Positions 13,453 through 21,829 of a stretch of 26,827 nucleotides of DNA are shown piece by piece. The notes under the pieces were generated by a model, which did no database searches, was not told where the DNA came from, and worked only from the letters and a program-made list of their open reading frames with translations. The position numbers and the translations under genes are program-made. Within the stretch, counting starts at the first letter, position 1. The number at the start of each line of letters is the position of its first letter. The DNA comes from an uncultured bacterium (GTDB lineage: Bacteria; Bacillota; Clostridia; Lachnospirales; Lachnospiraceae), in contig CAJMNR010000045.1 in assembly GCA_905214875.1 (NCBI GenBank), forward strand, positions 1 through 26,827, given 5' to 3'.

Positions 13453-14910
13453 ATGGACATTACATCATTAACAGCACTTGAGTTAAGCCAGATGATCAAA
13501 TCCGGACAAATTACCGTTGTGGAAGCGACAAAAGCGGCACTCGAGAGAATTAAAGAGAGAGAACAAAAGTATAACTGTTTTGTAACAGTAATTGAAGAAG
13601 ATGCCCTAAGACAGGCAGAGGCTGTACAAAAAAGAATCGATGCTGGAGAGCTAAAGGATTCCCCGCTTGCAGGTGTTCCAATGGCAATCAAAGATAATAT
13701 TTGTACAAAAGGGATTAAGACATCCTGCTCTTCTAAAATATTAGGAGACTTTAAACCACCTTATGATGCAGAAGTTGTGAAACGTTTAGAAAATGCAGGC
13801 GCAGTCATTTTAGGAAAACTTAATATGGATGAGTTTGCAATGGGTTCAACGACAGAAACAAGTTTCTATGGACCAACAAAGAATCCTTGGAATACAGAAC
13901 ATGTTCCTGGTGGTTCTTCTGGTGGTGCGGCTGCAGCAGTTGCGGCAGAAGAAGCATTTTATACATTAGGTTCCGATACCGGCGGTTCCATTCGTCAACC
14001 TAGCAGCTTCTGTGGGGTGACAGGAATCAAGCCAACGTACGGAACTGTGTCCCGATATGGATTGATTGCTTATGCATCTTCCCTTGATCAAATCGGACCA
14101 ATTGCACGTAATGTAAGTGACTGTGTAGCTGCTCTTGAAGTAATTTCAGGCCATGATGCCAAAGATTCTACAAGTGTTCCAACAGCACAATATAAATATA
14201 CAGATGCCTTAGTAGATGATGTGAAAGGAATGCGCGTCGGAATTCCAAAAGGATATCTTGGAAAAGGTCTTGATGAAGAAGTAAAACAAGGAATCCTAAA
14301 AGTAGCCGAAGATTTAAAGGCAAAAGGAGCTATTGTTGAGGAATGTGATCTTGAAGGAATCGATTATGCAATTCCTGCTTATTATGTGATTGCCTCAGCA
14401 GAAGCAAGTTCCAACCTTTCCCGTTATGACGGCGTAAAATATGGATATCGTACAGAAAACTATGAAGGACTTCAAGATGTCTATAAACAGACAAGAGATG
14501 AAGGATTCGGAAATGAAGTAAAACGTAGAATGATGATTGGTGCATTCGTATTAAGTTCAGGCTATTACGATGCTTACTATAATAAGGCACTTCGTGTAAA
14601 GGCAGTCATCAAGAATGCATTTGACAAGGTGTTTGAAAAATATGATGTGATCCTTGGACCAACGGCTCCGACAACAGCTCTAAAGGCTGGAGAAAACTTA
14701 AATGATCCATTAAAGATGTATCTTGGAGATATTTATACTGTTTCTGTTAACCTTGCAGGTCTACCAGCAATCAGCGTACCTTGTGGTATTGATAGTAAAG
14801 GACTTCCAATTGGCGCCCAATTTATTGGAAAGCCATTTGGTGAGAAAGACATCATCCGTGTGGCATACTCTTATGAACAGACAAGAGAATATGCGAGACC
14901 GGCATTATAG
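13453..14910 (+). CDS. gatA: aspartyl/glutamyl-tRNA amidotransferase subunit A
   Basis: A 485-aa amidase-signature enzyme that releases ammonia from glutamine or asparagine for GatB. The Ser-cisSer-Lys triad is visible: Lys80 (MAIKDN), Ser155 (GGSSGG) and Ser179 (TGGSIRQP, nucleophile). The GVTGIKPTYGTVSRYGL segment and normal length support a functional enzyme. Ribosome binding site AGGAGG lies 7 nt before the ATG; 11 nt separate it from gatC. Confidence 0.97.
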   Translation: MDITSLTALELSQMIKSGQITVVEATKAALERIKEREQKYNCFVTVIEEDALRQAEAVQKRIDAGELKDSPLAGVPMAIKDNICTKGIKTSCSSKILGDFKPPYDAEVVKRLENAGAVILGKLNMDEFAMGSTTETSFYGPTKNPWNTEHVPGGSSGGAAAAVAAEEAFYTLGSDTGGSIRQPSSFCGVTGIKPTYGTVSRYGLIAYASSLDQIGPIARNVSDCVAALEVISGHDAKDSTSVPTAQYKYTDALVDDVKGMRVGIPKGYLGKGLDEEVKQGILKVAEDLKAKGAIVEECDLEGIDYAIPAYYVIASAEASSNLSRYDGVKYGYRTENYEGLQDVYKQTRDEGFGNEVKRRMMIGAFVLSSGYYDAYYNKALRVKAVIKNAFDKVFEKYDVILGPTAPTTALKAGENLNDPLKMYLGDIYTVSVNLAGLPAISVPCGIDSKGLPIGAQFIGKPFGEKDIIRVAYSYEQTREYARPAL

Positions 14911-14924
14911 AGGGGGAGAAACAT

Positions 14925-16361
14925 ATGAAAGCTTATGAAACTGTCATTGGACTAGAAGTCCATGTAGAACTTGCAACAAAGACTAAGATTTTCTGTGGCT
15001 GCTCTACAGAATTCGGCGGAGCACCAAATACACACTGTTGTCCAGTATGTACTGGTATGCCGGGTGTACTTCCAGTATTAAATAAAAAGGTTGTGGAATA
15101 TGCAATGGCTGCAGGCCTTGCATTAAACTGCGATATTACAAGAAAATGCAAATTCGACCGTAAGAATTATTTTTATCCCGATCTTCCAAAGGCATATCAG
15201 ACATCACAATTATATTTGCCAATCTGTAGAAATGGCCATGTAGATATTGAAGTAAATGGTGTGAAAAAAGCAATAGGAATCCATGAAATTCATATGGAAG
15301 AAGATGCTGGTAAGTTAGTCCATGACGAATGGGACGACTGTACATTAGTCGATTATAACCGTTGTGGTGTGCCACTAATTGAAATCGTATCCGAACCAGA
15401 TATGCGTTCTGCCGATGAAGTAATTGCTTATCTTACAAAGCTTAGAACGACATTACAATATCTTGGCGTGTCTGACTGTAAGATGCAGGAAGGTTCCTTA
15501 CGTGCCGATGTTAACTTATCTGTTCGTGAAGTAGGTGCTCCTGAGTTTGGTACAAGAACAGAAATGAAGAACTTAAACTCTTTCAAATCCATTGCCAGAG
15601 CAATTGAAGGAGAAAGAAAACGTCAGATCGAAGTCATTGAATATGGCAAGAAGGTTATTCAGGAAACAAGAAGATGGGATGACAACAAAGATAATTCTTA
15701 TGCAATGCGTAGCAAGGAAGATGCACAGGATTATCGTTATTTCCCAGAACCTGACCTTGTTCCAATTGAAATTAGCGAAGAATGGATTAAGGAAATCAAG
15801 GATCGTGAGCCAGAACTTCGTGATGCTAAGATGCTTCGTTATGAAACAGAATATGATATTCCTGAATACGATGCATCCTTAATTACAGAGTCAAAAGCGA
15901 TTGCAGATTTATTTGAAGCGACAGTTGCAATCTGTAATAAGCCAAAAGAAGTATCCAACTGGTTAATGGTTGAGACGATGAGACTTCTTAAGGAACATGA
16001 GATGGATCCGGAAGATATTAAGTTCTCGCCTGAAAACTTAGCGAAATTAATTGGCTTAATTGATGCAAACACGATTAACCGTACGGTTGCCAAAGAAGTG
16101 TTCGAAGTCGTATTTGCCGAAAATGTTGATCCTGAGGCTTTTGTAGAAGAAAAAGGTCTTAAGATGGTAAATGATGAAGGAGCACTTCGTTCAACCATTG
16201 AGGAAATCGTTAGCGTGAATACGCAATCTGTAGAAGACTATAAGGCTGGTAAGAAGAAGGCAATGGGATTCTTAGTTGGACAGACGATGAAGGCTATGAA
16301 GGGAAAAGCAAACCCTGGTATGATTAATAAGATTCTAACAGAAATTTTAGATAGCCTATAA
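14925..16361 (+). CDS. gatB: aspartyl/glutamyl-tRNA amidotransferase subunit B
   Basis: A 478-aa kinase-amidotransferase subunit that activates misacylated Asp-tRNA(Asn) or Glu-tRNA(Gln) with ATP and amidates it. It starts YETVIGLEVHVEL (4-16), has zinc cysteines in CGCS (24-27) and CCPVC (38-42), HEIHMEEDAGKLVHD (about 119-133), and DYNRCGVPLIEIVSEPD. The C-terminal 150 residues form the YqeY-like tRNA-binding tail, ending GKANPGMINKILTEIL. Last gene of the operon; AGGGGGAG precedes the ATG. Confidence 0.97.
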   Translation: MKAYETVIGLEVHVELATKTKIFCGCSTEFGGAPNTHCCPVCTGMPGVLPVLNKKVVEYAMAAGLALNCDITRKCKFDRKNYFYPDLPKAYQTSQLYLPICRNGHVDIEVNGVKKAIGIHEIHMEEDAGKLVHDEWDDCTLVDYNRCGVPLIEIVSEPDMRSADEVIAYLTKLRTTLQYLGVSDCKMQEGSLRADVNLSVREVGAPEFGTRTEMKNLNSFKSIARAIEGERKRQIEVIEYGKKVIQETRRWDDNKDNSYAMRSKEDAQDYRYFPEPDLVPIEISEEWIKEIKDREPELRDAKMLRYETEYDIPEYDASLITESKAIADLFEATVAICNKPKEVSNWLMVETMRLLKEHEMDPEDIKFSPENLAKLIGLIDANTINRTVAKEVFEVVFAENVDPEAFVEEKGLKMVNDEGALRSTIEEIVSVNTQSVEDYKAGKKKAMGFLVGQTMKAMKGKANPGMINKILTEILDSL

Positions 16362-16427
16362 AAAATAATAAGAAAAAAGACTGGCTGCATGACATATAAT
16401 GTACAATCAACGAATAGGAGAGAGTCC

Positions 16428-16952
16428 ATGTATGTAGTGCAGTCTTTTTCTACTATTTTATATGAAGATAAGAGCCGTTATCCAAAACTGCAGGTAGTTT
16501 CTAAGAATGAGTACTATGCGGAAATACTTAGAGAAGACTATGCGGGGAAAGCAAGCGAGCTTACGTCGGTAAATCAGTATGAGTATCATTATATCGCAAA
16601 TCGAAGAGATGATTCGGCACTTGCGAAGCATCTTGGCAATATTCAAGAGGTAGAGCGAAGACATTTGGAGATACTAGGAGAGTTGATCCGACTGCTTGGT
16701 GGCAAACCAATTTTTCGAAGCGGGTACCAAACGGATAAAATAGATTGGTCCTGTAAGAAGATAGAGTATGGCGAGTCTCAGAAGGAGCAGTTGAAGAATG
16801 ATTTGGAATTAGAGTATCGATCTATAAGTAACTATAATATGCATAGCAAGCTTATCAGCGATCCATATATTAAGGCAGTTTTAGCAAGAATCATAAAAGA
16901 TGAGTACGTTCATGTTCATGTGCTAGAAGCCTTAATACGTGGAGAAAGGTAA
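16428..16952 (+). CDS. ferritin-like diiron protein
   Basis: A 174-aa four-helix protein with two repeats of metal-ligand motifs: Glu44 (SELTSVNQYEYH), then E-x2-H (Glu76/His79 in EVERRH), a second helix Glu (127 or 129, in LELEYRS) and E-x2-H (Glu159/His162 in DEYVH). This is the rubrerythrin/bacterioferritin/manganese-catalase pattern. No rubredoxin or C-terminal domain is present. A role in iron or peroxide handling in an anaerobe is plausible but not shown. I chose 16428 because TAGGAGAG lies 6-8 nt upstream. Candidate -10 TATAAT at 16395-16400 has no clear -35. An inverted repeat spans the start region (16373-16451). Convergent with the Crp/Fnr gene, 2 nt apart. Confidence 0.78.
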   Translation: MYVVQSFSTILYEDKSRYPKLQVVSKNEYYAEILREDYAGKASELTSVNQYEYHYIANRRDDSALAKHLGNIQEVERRHLEILGELIRLLGGKPIFRSGYQTDKIDWSCKKIEYGESQKEQLKNDLELEYRSISNYNMHSKLISDPYIKAVLARIIKDEYVHVHVLEALIRGER

Positions 16953-16954
16953 GA

Positions 16955-17617
16955 TTACCCTTCAAGCGCCTCAAAGTCAAGAATTTTGATTTGCTTTCTT
17001 GTGATTTCAAGGATTCCTTCCTCTTTCATCTTCATAAGTTCTCTGGAAAGGGAAGGCCTTGTAACCCCAAGATAGTCGGCCAATTGTTCTCTTGTCAGGG
17101 TAGAAACTACAAATCCTTCGGTATTGCAGTTTTGAATGAAATATTCGGCCAATTTGTTGCGCAATGAGCCGGCACCTATGACTTGAATCTTTTGGTTTAG
17201 CAGATATGCTTTTTCGGAAAGAATGCCGAGCATATTTTTTATAATTGTTTCATGGTGGTTGCAGTTATGCTCGCATGTTTGATAAAAATACTGTTTTGGA
17301 AGGGCGAGTACTTTCGTTTCTTTTGTTGTTACCACATAGAAATCATAGGTTTTATTTTTTAGGAATAGATAGACTTCGCCAAAGGTTGTACCAGGCTTAG
17401 AAAATGTATTCATGATTAAGCGGTTTCCATTTGGAGTGTCTTTGCAAATTTGAATCTCACCTTCTAATAAGATATACAAATGGGTGGGAATATCGTTGGA
17501 ATGAAATAAATAAATATTCTTTTTAAAGATCTGTTCTTTGGAAGCACTGCATGTCAGTGCTTTTTTTATGTCCTCTGGCGTCATGCCATGGAATAAAGGA
17601 ATACTATTAAGATTCAT
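16955..17617 (-). CDS. Crp/Fnr family transcriptional regulator, HcpR-like
   Basis: A 220-aa regulator: an N-terminal cyclic-nucleotide-type beta-barrel (about 10-120, with LYILLEGEIQICKD and FGEVYLFL), a long dimer helix, and a C-terminal helix-turn-helix (TREQLADYLGVTRPSLSREL). There is no FNR-type N-terminal cysteine cluster. Closest hcp gene lies 0.8 kb away with a perfect FNR-type palindrome in front of it, so it is likely the nitrosative-stress regulator of hcp (HcpR group). Start at 17617 (MNLNSIPLF) is chosen for GTGAGG upstream; the longer frame to 17686 covers its own promoter. Confidence 0.87.
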   Translation of the reverse strand: MNLNSIPLFHGMTPEDIKKALTCSASKEQIFKKNIYLFHSNDIPTHLYILLEGEIQICKDTPNGNRLIMNTFSKPGTTFGEVYLFLKNKTYDFYVVTTKETKVLALPKQYFYQTCEHNCNHHETIIKNMLGILSEKAYLLNQKIQVIGAGSLRNKLAEYFIQNCNTEGFVVSTLTREQLADYLGVTRPSLSRELMKMKEEGILEITRKQIKILDFEALEG

Positions 17618-17654
17618 ATGAGCCTCACTATTTGTTATTTTAGTAGTAGTATTT

Positions 17655-17683
17655 ACTATAATGTGAAAGTTAACAATAATCAA
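17655..17683 (-). promoter_or_regulatory. sigma-A promoter of the Crp/Fnr-type gene
   Basis: On the minus strand: TTGATT, 17-bp spacer, TATAGT. The spacer contains GTTAAC, a half-site similar to the hcp operator, so weak autoregulation is possible. Confidence 0.6.
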
Positions 17684-17697
17684 CAATAGAGTTAAAA

Positions 17698-17750
17698 TAA
17701 ATCTTATGAAAAAAGAGGCAGGAATTACTACCCCTTTTTTTATAAGATCA
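17698..17750 (-). terminator. intrinsic terminator after the DNRLRE-like gene
   Basis: ATCTTAT + A-run + GAGG on the left pairs with CCCC + T-run + ATAAGAT on the right, giving a long AT-rich stem (18 or so pairs, one mismatch). It can work on both strands; in context it terminates the minus-strand gene at 17805 and isolates the regulator promoter. Confidence 0.75.
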
Positions 17751-17804
17751 TTTAAGCTTGTAGCAAGGAATTGCCAATACGAATGGCTGTAAAAAGTAAG
17801 TCGG

Positions 17805-18305
17805 CTATGAAAAGTTTGAGGTAAAAGTACCTGCTAGTATTGGTGGATTTTTACTGTTTATGGAGTGAAACTCACAAATACAATTAAAGTTTGATTCTGT
17901 ATAAATAACTAGATTTAATTTAGACATTTTGGTAGCTTGAATCTGGCGAAATACATTGGTGATATTAAAATCTAAATAACAAGGATTTGATTTACTTTTT
18001 AGGTTTGTCGTTATATTAGTTGGAATGATTTTATTTAAGTTGTTTTTAGAATTAAGGATTCCAAGGTAAAAACATCGTTTTGGATTTAAGATTCCTGAAA
18101 CTACGCGATTAAAGTGTAATGAGAAGACAACATTTATCATACCTCCAACATAACAAGGAAACTGGGTTAGGTCAAATGAAATGATTGCTTTATGATAATA
18201 TGAAGGGCCAGAGCCAATATAGAGAGTATCACTAGTGAATGGAGGCTGAGGAACTTCATTTATTATGCTTAGGTTTTGCATTGCTGTTTGTGTTACTTGG
18301 TTCAT
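17805..18305 (-). CDS. small DNRLRE-like protein, function unknown
   Basis: A 166-aa, mostly beta protein. The N-terminal part (TLYIGSGPSYYHKAIISFDL, residues 27-46) resembles the opening of DNRLRE domains (Y-I-G...R-x-L-I-x-F-D-L), usually found in large secreted surface proteins. No signal peptide is present, so it may be intracellular or a spore-coat type protein. The start has AAGGTAAG 8 nt upstream. It is divergent from hcp and its upstream region contains the same palindromic operator, but at a spacing that does not suggest activation. AT content is high. Confidence 0.6.
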   Translation of the reverse strand: MNQVTQTAMQNLSIINEVPQPPFTSDTLYIGSGPSYYHKAIISFDLTQFPCYVGGMINVVFSLHFNRVVSGILNPKRCFYLGILNSKNNLNKIIPTNITTNLKSKSNPCYLDFNITNVFRQIQATKMSKLNLVIYTESNFNCICEFHSINSKNPPILAGTFTSNFS

Positions 18306-18348
18306 TTCTACTTACCTTAATTAATGTTATTATTATTTTATGAAAAAA

Positions 18349-18364
18349 GGTAACATATGTTACC
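18349..18364 (+). promoter_or_regulatory. FNR-type operator upstream of hcp
   Basis: GGTAACATATGTTACC is a perfect 16-bp palindrome of the Crp/Fnr kind. Its centre (18356.5) lies about 41.5 bp before a start site predicted from the -10 candidate TATCAT (18386-18391), which is the class II activator position. No good -35 box is present, fitting activator dependence. The likely binder is the HcpR-like regulator at 16955-17617. Confidence 0.75.
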
Positions 18365-18451
18365 GAATTAAGAACTGGTTTGCGATATCATAAACACATC
18401 AAAGAAAGAAAGACACCCAATCAGGTGCTTGAAATAAAAGGAGAATATGAT

Positions 18452-20374
18452 ATGACAAACAATATGTTCTGTTATCAATGCCAAGAAACAGCAGGCAACA
18501 AAGGATGTACAAAAGTAGGCGTTTGTGGGAAAAGCGCTGACCTTGCAAATATGCAGGATTTATTAATTTATGTAACAAAAGGACTATCGGAAGTTACAAC
18601 TAAATTACGTAAAGAAGGTAAGGCAGTTTCCAAAGAAGTAAACCACTACGTAACATTAAACTTATTTACAACAATCACAAATGCAAACTTCGATGATGAA
18701 GTATTTTACGCTAGAGTAAAAGAAACATTAGCAATGAAAAATGAATTAATGGAACAGTTAACTGATAAAACAAACTTATCTGAAGCTGCCACATGGGATG
18801 TAGAAGAAGATAAAAAATCTGGTTTCCTTGCAACACTTAAAAATATCGTTTCTGGAAACAATTCAGGTTCTGAAGTAAATGCAATGTTAAAAGCAAAAGC
18901 AGAATCGAAAGAAGTAGGTGTATTAGCTACAGAAAATGAAGATGTTCGTTCTTTAAGAGAATTAATCACTTACGGATTAAAAGGGTTATCTGCATACTCC
19001 AAACATGCCAATGCATTAGGATATGACAACGAAGAAATCGATGCATTCATGCAGGAAACATTAATGAAATTAATGGATGACTCTATGACTGCAGATCAGT
19101 TAGTAGCATTAACATTAGAAACAGGTAAAGTCGGCGTTGATGGTATGGCACTTTTAGATACTGCCAATACAACAACTTACGGAAATCCAGAAATCACAAA
19201 AGTTAACATTGGTGTTGGAAAAAATCCTGGTATCTTAGTATCTGGTCATGATCTTGCAGATATCGAACAGTTATTAATTCAGACAGAAGGAACTGGTGTG
19301 GATGTGTATACTCATTCTGAAATGTTACCAGCTCACTACTATCCAAACCTTAAGAAATACAAACACCTTGTAGGTAACTATGGTAACGCTTGGTGGAAAC
19401 AAAAAGAAGAATTTGAATCCTTTAACGGACCAATCTTAATGACAACAAACTGTATCGTACCACCAAAAGATTCTTATAAAGACAGAATGTTTACAACAGG
19501 TGCAGCAGGTTATGCAGGATGCAAACACATCGAAGGGGAAGCGGGAGCTAAAAAAGATTTCTCTGAAATTATCGAATTAGCAAAGAAATGCCAAGCTCCA
19601 ACTGAAATTGAAACTGGGGAAATCGTTGGTGGATTTGCTCATGAACAGGTATTTGCATTAGCAGATGCAGTTGTAGACGCAGTAAAATCCGGCGCAATCA
19701 AGAAATTTGTTGTAATGGCAGGTTGTGATGGCCGTGCTTCTAAACGTAACTACTACACTGATTTTGCAAAAGCCCTTCCAAAAGATACTGTAATCTTAAC
19801 AGCAGGATGTGCAAAATATAAATATAACAAGCTAGATTTAGGCGATATTGGCGGAATTCCAAGAGTATTAGATGCTGGACAATGTAATGATTCTTATTCT
19901 TTAGCGTTAATTGCGCTTAAATTAAAAGAAGTATTCGAATTAGAAGACATCAACGAATTACCAATCATCTACAACATTGCTTGGTATGAACAAAAAGCGG
20001 TTATCGTATTATTATCCTTATTATACCTTGGAGTAAAAGAAATCCACTTAGGACCAACATTACCAGGGTTCTTATCACCAAATGTAGCAAACGTATTAGT
20101 TGAAAACTTTGGAATTGCTGGAATTCAGACAGTACAAGAAGATATGGAATTATTCTTTGGCGAAGAAGTAGCTACTAATGTATCTGTAGATGGAGCTATC
20201 ACAAAAGACATGATTATCGGGGAAATCTTAAAAGCAAATCCAGATCATGCAAGAGTATTAATGGAAGCGGGCATGCACTGCCTTGGATGCCCATCTTCTC
20301 AAGCGGAAACATTAGAGGAAGCTTGTATGGTTCACGGCATTGATGTAAATGAGTTATTAGGCAGATTAAAATAA
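18452..20374 (+). CDS. hcp: hybrid cluster protein (hydroxylamine reductase / NO-stress) with C-terminal DUF1858 domain
   Basis: A 640-aa Hcp. The N-terminal [4Fe-4S] ligands are Cys7, 10, 19 and 25 (C-x2-C-x8-C-x5-C, the anaerobe class I spacing). Hybrid-cluster ligand motifs follow: SGHDL (His), THSEM (Glu), TTNCI, AGCDGR, AGCAKY, AGQCND (Cys) and WYEQKAV (Glu, Lys). The last ~65 residues (LKANPDHARVLMEAGMHCLG onward) form a DUF1858 / ScdA-N-like domain with CLGC, an addition beyond the usual ~550-aa Hcp. Hcp reduces nitric oxide or hydroxylamine in the cytosol. ATG at 18452 is supported by AAAAGGAG and by the MFCYQCQE opening; the frame to 18380 overlaps the promoter. Confidence 0.95.
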   Translation: MTNNMFCYQCQETAGNKGCTKVGVCGKSADLANMQDLLIYVTKGLSEVTTKLRKEGKAVSKEVNHYVTLNLFTTITNANFDDEVFYARVKETLAMKNELMEQLTDKTNLSEAATWDVEEDKKSGFLATLKNIVSGNNSGSEVNAMLKAKAESKEVGVLATENEDVRSLRELITYGLKGLSAYSKHANALGYDNEEIDAFMQETLMKLMDDSMTADQLVALTLETGKVGVDGMALLDTANTTTYGNPEITKVNIGVGKNPGILVSGHDLADIEQLLIQTEGTGVDVYTHSEMLPAHYYPNLKKYKHLVGNYGNAWWKQKEEFESFNGPILMTTNCIVPPKDSYKDRMFTTGAAGYAGCKHIEGEAGAKKDFSEIIELAKKCQAPTEIETGEIVGGFAHEQVFALADAVVDAVKSGAIKKFVVMAGCDGRASKRNYYTDFAKALPKDTVILTAGCAKYKYNKLDLGDIGGIPRVLDAGQCNDSYSLALIALKLKEVFELEDINELPIIYNIAWYEQKAVIVLLSLLYLGVKEIHLGPTLPGFLSPNVANVLVENFGIAGIQTVQEDMELFFGEEVATNVSVDGAITKDMIIGEILKANPDHARVLMEAGMHCLGCPSSQAETLEEACMVHGIDVNELLGRLK

Positions 20375-20393
20375 TAAAGAATAAATGATACAT

Positions 20394-20436
20394 GCGAAGT
20401 TTCCTACCAGCCGGTAGAGAAGCTTCGCTTATTTTG
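20394..20436 (+). terminator. intrinsic terminator after hcp
   Basis: GCGAAG (20394-20399) pairs with CTTCGC (20423-20428), with inner CTACC/GGTAG pairing and a T-rich tail TTATTTT. Confidence 0.82.
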
Positions 20437-20511
20437 AGGAAAAAGAAACCAAGGAAAAACACAATCTGAATTACCATGAATTTACACTCTATGTAATGAA
20501 TAGTTAACCGA

Positions 20512-20517
20512 TATAAT
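20512..20517 (+). promoter_or_regulatory. candidate -10 box of the binding-protein/chemoreceptor pair
   Basis: TATAAT 35 nt before the ATG at 20552. The -35 region (CTATGT at 17-bp spacing) is poor, so the promoter may need an activator or another sigma factor. Confidence 0.4.
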
Positions 20518-20551
20518 TTTTAGACAAAACAATATCGACTAGGAGACTCAT

Positions 20552-21805
20552 ATGATTAAAAGTACTAAAACAACGTATGTCTTTATTCTGATGCTACTTG
20601 GATTGGTAGTCTCAGGCTGTGGGGCAAAAAACGAGCAGGGAACTGCAAAACAGCAAGAAAAAGAGAATATATCATTAACTGTGTGGGGAGCACAAGACGA
20701 TTTGGAACTGTTAGGTGAGATGAGCGAAAGTTTCAAAGAAAAATATGCAGACGAAGCAACGTTTACGTTCAATATGGAAGCAGTAGATGAAGGTATCTGT
20801 AAAAATGTTATTTTAGAAGATGTAAATAGCGCAGCAGACGTATTTGCATTTGGTGATGACCAGTTAATGACAATAGCGGCGGGCGGAATTATAAGCCCAA
20901 TTGAAGACAAAGAACAGGTTGTAGCCGATAATTTAGAAGCAGCGATTGAAGCAGCTACGATTAATGATCAGTTATATGCATATCCAATGACTGCAGATAA
21001 CGGCTATTTTATGTATTACAATAAAAAATATTTTTCTGATAGCGATGTAAAAAACTTAAATCGTATGTTGGAAATTGCTGAAAAAAAGAATAAAAAGGTA
21101 GTAATGGACTGGTCTAGCGGCTGGTATCTATATTCCTTTTTTGGTAATTCAGGACTTAAATTAGGATTAAATGACGATATGGTATCCAATTACTGTGATT
21201 GGAATTCCACTTCAGGAGAAATAAAAGGATTGGATATAGCAAATGCTATGCTTTCCATTGCAAAATCACCAGCATTTTATAATACGCAGGATGATGGCTT
21301 TGTAAAAGGTGTACAGGATGGAACTGTTATCGCAGGCGTTAGTGGTATGTGGAACGCCAATCACTTACAAAAAGCATGGGGGGAAGACTATGCGGCTGTG
21401 AAACTTCCAACGTATACAGTAGCAGGAAAAGAGCTTCAAATGGCATCTTATGCAGGTTATAAATTAGTAGGGGTAAATGCATACTCCGATCATAAAGACT
21501 GGGCAACTAAGTTTGCACAATGGATTACGAATGAAGAAAATCAAAAACTTCGTTTCATGAAAAGAGGACTAGGACCAAGTAATAGTAATGCGGCAAATTC
21601 ACCGGAAGTACAAGCTTCCATTGCAATGCAAGCGTTATTAGAGCAATCTCAATATTCAAGCTTACAACGTGTAGGTGAAAAGTACTGGGATGCAGTACAA
21701 GAGTTTGGTCTTCTATTGGCAAATGAACCTACGAAAGCAGGAAATCTGCAAAAAAGACTAGATACTATGGTAAAAAGTATTACTAGTAATTGGGTAGACA
21801 AATAA
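20552..21805 (+). CDS. ABC-type sugar-binding lipoprotein (maltose-binding-protein-like)
   Basis: A 417-aa extracytoplasmic solute-binding protein of the family 1 (MalE-like) type. Signal peptide with lipobox VSGC puts Cys23 as the lipidated residue; the mature protein begins with a Gln/Lys/Glu-rich linker and ISLTVWGAQDD. YAYPMTADNGYFMYYNKKYF, DGTVIAGVSGMWNANHL and WITNEENQKLRF are usual family blocks. No permease or ATPase genes adjoin; the next gene, 24 nt downstream, is a chemoreceptor. It may therefore serve as ligand-binding partner in taxis rather than (or besides) transport. Ligand not predictable; an oligosaccharide is likeliest. Confidence 0.9.
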   Translation: MIKSTKTTYVFILMLLGLVVSGCGAKNEQGTAKQQEKENISLTVWGAQDDLELLGEMSESFKEKYADEATFTFNMEAVDEGICKNVILEDVNSAADVFAFGDDQLMTIAAGGIISPIEDKEQVVADNLEAAIEAATINDQLYAYPMTADNGYFMYYNKKYFSDSDVKNLNRMLEIAEKKNKKVVMDWSSGWYLYSFFGNSGLKLGLNDDMVSNYCDWNSTSGEIKGLDIANAMLSIAKSPAFYNTQDDGFVKGVQDGTVIAGVSGMWNANHLQKAWGEDYAAVKLPTYTVAGKELQMASYAGYKLVGVNAYSDHKDWATKFAQWITNEENQKLRFMKRGLGPSNSNAANSPEVQASIAMQALLEQSQYSSLQRVGEKYWDAVQEFGLLLANEPTKAGNLQKRLDTMVKSITSNWVDK

Positions 21806-21829
21806 CAGCCAGAGTAAGGAGTAAATGAA

